Shown: positions 1 to 6,002 of the stretch, one piece after another
How positions within the stretch are numbered: the stretch's first letter is position 1
Layout: each line of letters opens with the position of its first letter
NCBI GenBank assembly: GCA_964550025.1
Contig: CAZJYI010000336.1
Coordinates: forward strand, 1-6,002
Length of the DNA stretch: 6,002 bases
Source of the DNA: CAZJYI01 sp964550025
Lineage (GTDB): Bacteria; Verrucomicrobiota; Kiritimatiellia; UBA8416; CAYOBW01
Direction: 5' to 3'
The notes under the pieces: model-generated
Seen by the model: the letters and a program-made list of their open reading frames with translations, nothing else
What the model was told of the DNA's origin: nothing
Database searches by the model: none
Translations under genes and position numbers: made by a program

Positions 1-10
1 GCCCAACCAG

Positions 11-28
11 AAAAATACGGGATCCCCG
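11..28 (-). terminator. Weak candidate intrinsic terminator after the PATR-type gene
   Basis: Read on the minus strand, CGGG-GAT-CCCG forms a 4-base-pair stem with a 3-base loop, followed at once by TATTTTT. It lies 21 bases beyond the TAG stop at 51-49. The stem is short, so stability is doubtful. If it works, the early stop would be the natural end of the transcript rather than a break in a longer gene. Confidence 0.3.
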
Positions 29-48
29 GAGGGCTTTTCGCATGGGGT

Positions 49-1623
49 CTAGCTCAGGTTGTTTGTGCCCGACAACGTGAGATCCCCGTCGTTCTCCGTC
101 CTGACGATCAGGTCGTCGCCGAGGTCGATGTTACCGGAGAAGGTATTCTCGCCGCTGCTGTTCAGCCCCCCGATGGTGCGCGTGTTCGCATTGCCGTCGT
201 GGACGAGGACGGCGTTCGTGACGGTTGTCCCTCCGTCGCTGTCGGAGATCCACAGCTTGGCCACGCTGGCCTGATCGCTGCCGCCGACGTCGATCGTGCT
301 GCTGCCGATGTCGCTTCCGGCCTCGAACCAGAGCTCACCCTCCTCGATGTCCGTATCGCCGCTGTAGGTCGATGCCGCGCCCATTTTGACGATAGCCTGC
401 TGCCTTATGATCAGCTTGCCGTTCCCCGAGACGATCCCGTTGAGGGCAAGCGTGCTGCCGCTGGTGTCGTCGGAATAGACGATGATGTCCGACCCGCCGT
501 TGTCGACCGTGCCCTCGAGGGTCAGGTCGCCGTCCACCGGGTTGATTTCCAGGTCCGATGCTCCGATGTTTACGATATTGTTGCTGATGGTCTGGGCCGA
601 GGAGCTGTTGTTCTCGATCTTGCTGGCGACGTCGATGGCGTTTCCGAGCAGCGTGAACGATGAGGCGCCCGAGTTGAAGAAGATGCTCCCGAAGTCGGAC
701 GCCGCGGCGAAATCATTGGATGGGGAGGTACGCGTGCTGCCGTCGAAGTTCAGCGTCACACCGGTCCCGGTCTGGGGGTAGCGGTCGGCGGCCCAGTTGG
801 TGTCGGTCATCCAGCCGTTGTCCGCGCCGCCGCCGTCCCAGGTCACGGTCGTGGGCCGGTCAAGGGTCACGTTGACCTCCGTGCCGTCGGAATAGTAGCT
901 GTAGTTTTCCGAATAGAACTTGTAGTAGTATGTCCACCCCGGCACGAGTCCCGAGTCCTCGTAGCTCGTTCCTCCGTCCGAGCCACGAACGACGACGGTA
1001 TCGCTTCCCAGGTCCTGGCCGTTGGCGTATGAGGTGCCCTGCGAAGGCGACCATGCCACCGATTGCCCCTTGCGGCGAACGATCATCACGCTCTTGCCGT
1101 TCCACAACGTCCACGCCAAGTCCACGCGCCCGGTGGGATAGGTGCCGTCCTTGGTCGCCGAGGGGCTCGAGGGGTTGCTCAACGCGTTGACGGTGAAGTA
1201 CGACGTGGCGCTGAGTGTCGTCCGGTTCTCCAACCAGTCATCGGAAGCGTACTCGGTTGTTCCACCGCTGATGAATCGCCCCGAGTAGTACCAGCTTCCG
1301 GTGGAAGAGAAGGTGTGCTCGTTGGCCTTGGATTCCCAGTAGCGGTCGTTGTTGTCCAGGTGAGACCAGGCTGCACTGCGCCATTGCCAGCCGCTGCCGC
1401 CAGTCGTCGTGCCGAGTCCGTAGTCGATGGTCCAGCCGGTGGTGTCCTGGTTCACTGCGAAATCGAAGATGTTGGTGAGCTTGTCCCCCAGATAATAGGA
1501 ATTGAGCGGCGTACCCCTGTCCTCCAGGTAGGTCCACCAAGCCCTTGCCGGACCCGCGGCTGCCGCCCACAGCGCAAGTGCCGCCACAACCGTGAGCAGT
1601 GTTTTCCTGTACGCCCTGTACAT
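49..1623 (-). CDS. Secreted PATR-type beta-strand repeat protein with fibronectin-like module, possibly truncated
   Basis: Predicted exported surface or extracellular protein of 524 residues; no enzymatic role is visible. The ATG at 1623-1621 is chosen because a classic signal peptide follows at once: basic MYRAYRK, a hydrophobic stretch, then AGPARA with cleavage expected after residue 28. A GAGGGA lies 11 bases upstream. An in-frame GTG at 1683 would put 20 residues ahead of the signal peptide and is less likely. Residues 29 to about 145 are an aromatic- and Gly-rich module (WWTYLEDRGTPLNSYYLGD). Residues about 150-253 resemble a fibronectin type III fold (VDLAWTLWNGKSVMIVRRK, then GLVPGWTYYYKFYSENYSYYS). 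From about 258 (TWDGGGADNGW) the chain is low-complexity beta passenger, with a PATR-like unit at about 396-448 and GDLTLEGT/GDLTLSGT at 365 and 513. It ends at TNNLS inside a repeat-like strand, with no PEP-CTERM, beta-barrel or other anchor. Family members, from memory, usually continue much further, so truncation is possible. Domain calls are by eye. Confidence 0.87.
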   Translation of the reverse strand: MYRAYRKTLLTVVAALALWAAAAGPARAWWTYLEDRGTPLNSYYLGDKLTNIFDFAVNQDTTGWTIDYGLGTTTGGSGWQWRSAAWSHLDNNDRYWESKANEHTFSSTGSWYYSGRFISGGTTEYASDDWLENRTTLSATSYFTVNALSNPSSPSATKDGTYPTGRVDLAWTLWNGKSVMIVRRKGQSVAWSPSQGTSYANGQDLGSDTVVVRGSDGGTSYEDSGLVPGWTYYYKFYSENYSYYSDGTEVNVTLDRPTTVTWDGGGADNGWMTDTNWAADRYPQTGTGVTLNFDGSTRTSPSNDFAAASDFGSIFFNSGASSFTLLGNAIDVASKIENNSSSAQTISNNIVNIGASDLEINPVDGDLTLEGTVDNGGSDIIVYSDDTSGSTLALNGIVSGNGKLIIRQQAIVKMGAASTYSGDTDIEEGELWFEAGSDIGSSTIDVGGSDQASVAKLWISDSDGGTTVTNAVLVHDGNANTRTIGGLNSSGENTFSGNIDLGDDLIVRTENDGDLTLSGTNNLS

Positions 1624-1894
1624 CGACAGATCGATCCCTCGCTCGAAGCCAACCGGGATCGGAAGGGGAAAGGGGTGGGCCACAGGCCGCCGCGCCGCAA
1701 CGAGCCCGTGTCTCGGCTCTGCTCGCCCGTCTCAGCGCTCTAGCCCGCCCGCCCTTTCTCTTCACGACCGCACAGCAGGCAGCTATGCTACGAGGTTTCA
1801 CCAAGCAAGCTGATGAATTGCCTTCTCATTGTCCGGCGGCTCGTCGCTAATGGAGCCGGTTCAGCAGTGGGCCAATGCGCCTCCACCACTGTTA
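1624..1894 (-). other. Long GC-rich 5' leader of the PATR-type gene
   Basis: If transcription begins about 7 bases past the -10 box at 1906-1901, the message carries an untranslated leader of about 270 bases. A small hairpin is visible at 1702-1719 (GAGCC, 8-base loop, GGCTC on the minus strand). A related, imperfectly repeated segment lies at 1724-1738, sharing a GAGAC-GGGC core. I do not recognise a known riboswitch or leader-peptide arrangement. The start of the leader is inferred from the promoter, not observed. Confidence 0.35.
1635..1640 (-). promoter_or_regulatory. Ribosome binding site that favours the ATG at 1623
   Basis: The minus strand reads GAGGGA, then 11 bases, then ATG. The spacing is slightly long but usable. 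It supports the ATG directly preceding the signal peptide over the in-frame GTG at 1683. Confidence 0.5.
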
Positions 1895-1900
1895 ATAGGT

Positions 1901-1929
1901 ATAATACCGAATCAGGCCCCGCGAGTCAA
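1901..1929 (-). promoter_or_regulatory. Sigma70-type promoter for the PATR-type gene
   Basis: On the minus strand there is TTGACT at 1929-1924, a spacer of exactly 17 bases (1923-1907), and TATTAT at 1906-1901. Each hexamer matches the sigma70 consensus at five of six positions and the spacing is optimal. It points toward the secreted-protein gene starting at 1623, with no other gene between. The -10 box lies inside the 11-base palindrome GGTATTATACC (1908-1898), so the other strand reads a perfect TATAAT at 1900-1905. That strand shows no matching -35 box and no credible gene downstream. Confidence 0.6.
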
Positions 1930-2029
1930 GAACCATGGCGTTCTGAGCGTGCGCGAGAGAAGAAAGTGGGTGCTTTCAATCCGGTCTCCTCGTCGGGATC
2001 TTCGTCTGTACGTTCCAGGGGGGATGAGA

Positions 2030-2126
2030 AATGTCGAATATTGAACGCTGAATACTCAATGTCGAAGTGAGAGGGCGCGCCCGGAGACTGGCCTCGCACT
2101 TCATCATTCAGTGTTCGCGGTTCCCC
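2030..2126. repeat. Imperfect inverted repeat, probably an interspersed PVC-type palindromic element
   Basis: The left arm (about 2030-2070) contains GAACGCTGAAT at 2043-2053 and GAAGTGA at 2064-2070. The right arm (about 2097-2126), read in reverse complement, contains GAACACTGAAT and GAAGTG in the same order, with a few bases of difference between them. The centre (2071-2096) holds the 10-base palindrome GGGCGCGCCC at 2073-2082. AATGTCGAA occurs twice in the left arm, at 2030-2038 and 2058-2066. The A/T-richer GAATATTGAAC style stands out against the surrounding GC-rich DNA. From memory, similar GAAT/CGAA-rich palindromes are scattered between genes in Planctomycetes, Verrucomicrobia and relatives. 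Only one copy is present here, so interspersion is inference. Confidence 0.55.
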
Positions 2127-2282
2127 CTCCCAACCACCGGCATCGTACCCATGCACCCGCCAGGTCTCGGGCCCGCCCCTATTCTCGGTTCAAGCGGGTG
2201 TGCGGTTTTCCCCGTAGGTATGCGTCGGCTGATATTGCGTCCGCTTCATCAACAATTCACGCGCTCACCCACTTTCCTCGCG

Positions 2283-2306
2283 TGCGCCCCGTGGGCGGGG
2301 GGCGCA
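2283..2306 (-). terminator. G/C hairpin downstream of the large gene, possible terminator
   Basis: TGCGCCCC (2283-2290) and GGGGCGCA (2299-2306) are perfect inverted copies with an 8-base loop, giving a strong 8-base-pair stem. It begins 85 bases beyond the TAG stop at 2394-2392 of the large gene. No T tract follows on the minus strand, so it is not a standard intrinsic terminator; it could act with Rho or protect the 3' end of the message. A second, looser inverted pair (2323-2333 with 2367-2377, one bulged base) lies between it and the stop. Confidence 0.35.
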
Positions 2307-2391
2307 ATGGCACGGTTTTCTCGCGGTTCCACCATGGGGACGGCTACCGGCGCCCGGCCCTCCCGCGGTGGAAACCGGCGTTCGGCCTCCT

Positions 2392-5300
2392 CTACGGCGG
2401 GTCGAAGCTCGGGTAGAGCAGGACGCGGTAGAAGGCGTGCGCCGTGCCGGAGTCGTGCTCGACGTTGATGATGCCGTTGGACATCGCGTAGTGGCCCGCG
2501 TCGATGTTGTTCCACGCGCCCTCGTTGAGGCTCTCGCGGAACTGGACCTGGTAGACTCTCCCCGTCACGCCCTGCCAACTGATCTCGACGTTGCCCTCGG
2601 CATCGGTGCGTTCGACGTGGCCGACCAGACCTGATCCCGGGTCCGTCGGGTCCGTTCCTGCCTCGCTCTCGTCGGCGTCGCTCAGACCGTCGCCGTCGAA
2701 GTCGCCGGTTCCGTCGCGGTCGAGCGTGTGGAAATGGTTGGTTTCCCAGGAATCCAGTAGTCCGTCGTTGTCGCTGTCCGGATTGGGCGTCCAGATCGGG
2801 CCTTTGGCTGCCACGGCGTAGGCGACGTTGTTGGTTTCGTTGCGCTCGTGGAAATCGTCGTCGGCGTCGACCAGCATGGTCAGAAGAACCGTCGCGTCGT
2901 AGACCGTTCCGCTCGGCATGGGAAACGACACGTCCGCGGTTTCGCCGGTGGCCAGCGAGACCCATTTCATCGGAAAAGGCGCGCCGTCCAGGTCAACACG
3001 CACCGCGATGTTGGACAGGACCACCGGCCCGTTGTTGCGCACCTCGCCGACGGCGACACCAAATCCCGCTCCCGACCCCTCGTAGCGCAGGTCGACGGCC
3101 TCGATGTCCGGCGGATCGTAGATGTAGACGCCGTCGCCCTCCGGGGACTCATCCGCCAGGTTGGCATAGATCATGAGGTCGTACACCGTCTCGACCCACT
3201 GCGTGGGCAACTGCCAGGGGACCGTCGCGTCGATGCTGTGCCCCGCGCGAATGACGCCGTCCGTGGCGCTCAGGTCGATCGTGGCCGTTCCGATGTACAC
3301 CGGGACATTGTAGACACCACCATGGAATTCCGGGGAGCCCTGGTAGAACTCCACCTCGATGGGGGGCTCCAATGACCCGCAGTACGGGTTGTCACCGATG
3401 TTGCGCACGGTGGCGTGGAGCGTCACGAAGTCTCCCGCGACGGCGTTAGTCGGTTCCACCCAGACATCGGCGGTGACGAGGCTAAAGGCGGTTTCAACGT
3501 CTTTCCGAGCGTACATCAGGTCGTTCGATCCCGTGGTCGCATTCGGTCTGATGTAGGCGAACTCCAGTCCCCCGAAGTAGTTGAATGCGGCATGGAACCG
3601 GCGCTCGGGCTGCACGTCGGCGAACAGTCGCCGTTCCGTACTCCACTCGCCAACGTCATAGCAGTAGTAGTAGATGTCCTCTTTCCCGTTTCGCAAATCG
3701 CTCCAGGTCAACAGCATCTCGCCGAACACGCCCCCGCAGAACGAGAAGTTGGCTTCGGCGAAGCCCGTGCAATTGGTGCGCACGACCTCAAAGTCGCCAT
3801 CGTAGGCGTCGCGGTGCACGATTTCGTCGTCCCGCAGCCACACGAGCTCGTAGAAGCCGTTCTCCAGGCAGGCCACGTGGGGGTTCCTGTCGGGTGTGCT
3901 GTTGGTGGTGACCCGTTGCGGCGCACCCCAGGCGGCGTCGTCGCGCTCCAGCGTGAAGACCTCCGTGTCGTCGTGCGTGCCCACGTCGCCATCCATGTCT
4001 CTCGTGTAGGTCAGCACGGCGTTGGTGGCGTCGTGCGACATGCGGAACTGCATGCAGTCCGCGAAATCCCGGGGGACCGTTTCGACGGGGCCGAACTGTC
4101 GCGCGGCAGCGTCCCACTCCGCGTAGTGGACGCGGTGCGGCGACGGGGCGTCCCCGAAGATCTTGTTGTCGGCGTTGCTCTGCCAGCAAAGCACGAGATC
4201 CTTGTTCGGCGCCTGCAGCAGCCGGGGCGAAACGTCCATGTGTGCGTTGTCCGTCAGGGCAACCGGCGTGCTCCAGGTCTTGGTCGACGTGTCCAGTGTG
4301 GCGTACACGATCTCCAGCTCGCCTAGAACATCGACCACGTTGGTGGTCTGCAGGTTCTCGTCCTTCACTCGCTCCCAGGCGCAGACAAAAAGGCCGTTGC
4401 TGTCGGCGACCAGGGTCGGTGCGGCCTCAGCGCGCGTGTCATCCAGGATGACCCCTTCGTTCCAGTCCCCCACGCCCCAGAGTGTCCAGGCGATCTCGGT
4501 GTCCTGGCCTTCGGGATCGGCGGGGTCGCGGCACACGTAGACGACGAGCTTGTGGCGGCCGAGGTCCGCCTGGTGCGTCCTGGCTACTGCCGGATCCGCT
4601 CCGGACAGCACGTTGTTCGCGATCAGCCTCTCCCAAGTGCCCGGAACGACCGGCGTGTCGAGTGAGGTGCGGGGCGCCGCATCGCCCATCCCCGCGTATG
4701 TTCGGGGAAGGCTTGGCGGGGGGCAATTCCCCGAGGCCGGCGGTTTGCGCAAGTACCAGTTCGTCGTGAAGGTTCTCTTGGCCAGGGTCCCTTTGTCGAG
4801 CGTGACCGTGGACTGGAAATCGAGCGTCCAGTCCCTCGTGTAGCTGCCGTTCTTGGCCGGAAACTGCACATCGATGGCACACTGCCCCGCTGCGTGCATG
4901 GAGATGTTCCACGACTCGAGGCCCGTGTAGCCGGTGAACTCGACGCCGAGCACGACCGTGCCCGTGCTTGATCCCAAAGCCAGTCCCCCCGCGCTCGACG
5001 CAACGATTTCCGGTGCGAAAAGCGTCCGGACTTCCGCGCGCGCGTTGAGGTCGGATTCGGGCAGCCCCAGCACGTAGCGGCTCACATCCCCGAGGACAAG
5101 GTCCTTCGAGAAGGCTTTGAGTTGCGGGAACAGGGTGTCGCCACTCTCCTTGAAGCTGCCCCCCGCCCCGGTGCCAAATCGGTAGTCGAGCCGGAGGGGC
5201 GTCCAGTCCCAGCTCTTCCTGCGGGACAGACCGACCGCGCTCGAGGTGAGCTTGTCCACCCAGGTACCTTCTTCCCAGGAGAAGGACACCGCGGCGGGAA

Positions 5301-6002
5301 CACGGAGTTCGTGAGAACCGTCGTCGGCAGGACTACCAACGACCGTGATTCCGTCGGAATGTAGCGCCGCCTTGATGGCCATCCCGAGCGCCAGCACAAA
5401 CGGCCTGTTCCTGAAGTAGGGAACGGAGTTCCAACGCTCCCTGTCGGGTGTCGGGAGCAGGGCGGGATAGAGATCGACGGTAATGAGCGGATCCGGGAAG
5501 ATCGTTGCGAAATCATAGTGGATATTGCCGCCAACTCGGCTGACCGTTGGGCCGTTGAAGTCGCGCGTCCATGCCGGACGCGCGACAATTTTGGGGTGTA
5601 AGTCATACCGTGCAGACGTCTCCCCGTCCTTATTGTGGGCAAAGAAGCGCACGGCGTTGGGTTCGCGGGTTCCATCCTCTGGATGGAAGCGGCTATCCCC
5701 CACCAGAACCCCGACCTGCAGAAGACCGTCCGGCTTGTTGGGCGGGCGGCCCTGCTCTACCAGGTTCGTGTTGTACCAGATGTCGAACTTGTCGGGTTGC
5801 TTCCCGCGCCAGTCTACGTCGACGAGCCAGTACTGCGTTGCCGCCTCGCCCTGTATGTACACGTCTGCACTGCTGTCGTCCACACCCAGCTTTCTGCTCA
5901 CGCGCTTGATGAGAGGTCGCGTGGCCGCCCCCGGGTGTCGCGTCATTGCCACGTTGCGGGTTTGCTGCCTGTTGACGCCTGCGACAGCGTAGTACTCGTC
6001 TA
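2392..6002 (-). CDS. Giant multi-domain protein with beta-propeller-like, CARDB and calcium-loop domains; 5' end outside window
   Basis: The frame stays open to the right edge, so the start is not visible. Before the GTG at 5952, 16 in-frame residues (DEYYAVAGVNRQQTRN) continue the protein. Numbering from codon 6000-5998, 1202 residues are seen before the TAG at 2394-2392. Residues 1 to about 505 are mostly beta-like and unrecognised. About 506-836 hold six blade-like repeats with aromatic anchors at W542, W606, Y665, W721, W766 and Y816; several end in W-x-x-P-x-x-x-T (TKTWSTPVALT). Two tandem CARDB domains follow at about 841-946 and 963-1062, the second ending in the typical ERNETNN. DxDxDG calcium loops of the thrombospondin-3 type lie at 1075-1080 (DSDNDG) and 1100-1105 (DFDGDG). 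The last 80 residues are a beta domain (ISWQGVTGRVYQVQF ... FYRVLL) common, from memory, at the ends of PVC secreted proteins. CARDB domains are generally adhesion modules, so an extracellular binding or structural role is inferred. No catalytic motif, membrane anchor or sorting signal is evident at the C-terminus. Confidence 0.93.
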   Translation of the reverse strand, partial: DEYYAVAGVNRQQTRNVAMTRHPGAATRPLIKRVSRKLGVDDSSADVYIQGEAATQYWLVDVDWRGKQPDKFDIWYNTNLVEQGRPPNKPDGLLQVGVLVGDSRFHPEDGTREPNAVRFFAHNKDGETSARYDLHPKIVARPAWTRDFNGPTVSRVGGNIHYDFATIFPDPLITVDLYPALLPTPDRERWNSVPYFRNRPFVLALGMAIKAALHSDGITVVGSPADDGSHELRVPAAVSFSWEEGTWVDKLTSSAVGLSRRKSWDWTPLRLDYRFGTGAGGSFKESGDTLFPQLKAFSKDLVLGDVSRYVLGLPESDLNARAEVRTLFAPEIVASSAGGLALGSSTGTVVLGVEFTGYTGLESWNISMHAAGQCAIDVQFPAKNGSYTRDWTLDFQSTVTLDKGTLAKRTFTTNWYLRKPPASGNCPPPSLPRTYAGMGDAAPRTSLDTPVVPGTWERLIANNVLSGADPAVARTHQADLGRHKLVVYVCRDPADPEGQDTEIAWTLWGVGDWNEGVILDDTRAEAAPTLVADSNGLFVCAWERVKDENLQTTNVVDVLGELEIVYATLDTSTKTWSTPVALTDNAHMDVSPRLLQAPNKDLVLCWQSNADNKIFGDAPSPHRVHYAEWDAAARQFGPVETVPRDFADCMQFRMSHDATNAVLTYTRDMDGDVGTHDDTEVFTLERDDAAWGAPQRVTTNSTPDRNPHVACLENGFYELVWLRDDEIVHRDAYDGDFEVVRTNCTGFAEANFSFCGGVFGEMLLTWSDLRNGKEDIYYYCYDVGEWSTERRLFADVQPERRFHAAFNYFGGLEFAYIRPNATTGSNDLMYARKDVETAFSLVTADVWVEPTNAVAGDFVTLHATVRNIGDNPYCGSLEPPIEVEFYQGSPEFHGGVYNVPVYIGTATIDLSATDGVIRAGHSIDATVPWQLPTQWVETVYDLMIYANLADESPEGDGVYIYDPPDIEAVDLRYEGSGAGFGVAVGEVRNNGPVVLSNIAVRVDLDGAPFPMKWVSLATGETADVSFPMPSGTVYDATVLLTMLVDADDDFHERNETNNVAYAVAAKGPIWTPNPDSDNDGLLDSWETNHFHTLDRDGTGDFDGDGLSDADESEAGTDPTDPGSGLVGHVERTDAEGNVEISWQGVTGRVYQVQFRESLNEGAWNNIDAGHYAMSNGIINVEHDSGTAHAFYRVLLYPSFDPP

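Larger units (their letters stand above)
1624..2391. other. 768-base intergenic region without a credible gene
   Basis: This stretch separates the two minus-strand genes. In order of transcription it holds the hairpin region at 2283-2377, the palindromic repeat at 2030-2126, the promoter at 1901-1929 and the leader down to 1624. The part at 2127-2282 shows nothing I can name. Short open frames on both strands lack start signals, protein-like composition and recognisable motifs, as expected by chance in DNA this rich in G and C. Confidence 0.7.

Noticed and set aside
1..43. Possible new gene starting with ATG at 43 on the minus strand
   Set aside because: Only 14 codons are visible, no good ribosome binding site precedes it, and a candidate terminator overlaps it; kept only as an alternative in the findings.
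1624..1683. Upstream GTG start at 1683 for the PATR-type gene
   Set aside because: It would place 20 residues, including MAHPFPLPIPVGFERG, before a textbook signal peptide, whereas the ATG at 1623 puts the signal peptide at the very N-terminus.
1238..1804. 188-residue open frame on the minus strand overlapping the leader and the start of the PATR-type gene
   Set aside because: It begins with TTG, is Arg- and Ala-rich as GC-rich out-of-frame sequence tends to be, and overlaps in another frame the gene that has a clear signal peptide and domains.
1926..2156. 76-residue minus-strand open frame containing SAFNIRHFSS
   Set aside because: This is a translation of the palindromic repeat; I recall similar spurious peptides (FDIRH-type) being predicted from such repeats in PVC genomes.
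2067..2468. Plus-strand open frames in the intergenic region (also 2111-2416)
   Set aside because: Arg/Ser/Pro-rich composition, no ribosome binding site seen, starts inside the palindromic repeat, and an end overlapping the 3' end of the large gene.
3415..4326. 303-residue open frame on the plus strand opposite the large gene
   Set aside because: It is antisense to well-recognised domains, is dominated by Val, Arg, Gly and His typical of antisense frames, and has no recognisable motif.

Overview
The window looks like part of a high-GC genome from the PVC group of bacteria. A Kiritimatiellota or Verrucomicrobiota-type organism fits best. This is inferred from protein style: a secreted protein with a PATR-type passenger preceded by an aromatic-rich N-terminal module and a fibronectin-like module, and a giant multi-domain protein ending in CARDB domains, DxDxDG calcium loops and a terminal domain closing on FYRV. 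An A/T-richer inverted repeat in the intergenic DNA is of a kind I associate with these genomes. No rRNA or other marker gene is present to confirm the phylum.

Both genes are on the minus strand, so transcription runs from high to low coordinates. From the right edge to 2392 lies the 3' part of a very large gene, open at its 5' end: 1202 complete codons are visible and its start is outside the window. The protein has an unrecognised N-terminal half, a six-repeat beta-propeller-like region, two tandem CARDB domains, calcium-binding loops and a C-terminal beta domain. It is probably extracellular.

Positions 1624-2391 form a 768-base intergenic region. It holds a G/C hairpin downstream of the large gene, an imperfect inverted repeat around a GC-rich centre, a good sigma70-like promoter (TTGACT, 17 bases, TATTAT) and a leader of about 270 bases.

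From 1623 to 49 lies a 524-residue secreted protein with a clear signal peptide. It stops in the middle of what looks like another passenger repeat, with no visible C-terminal sorting or anchoring signal. Only 48 bases remain beyond its stop; they contain a weak candidate terminator.

The two genes probably belong to separate transcription units, since the second has its own promoter. Both appear to encode exported beta-rich proteins, but the sequence shows no enzyme, transport or defence function, and nothing establishes that they work together. I found no CRISPR array, tRNA, rRNA, transposase or recognisable new system.
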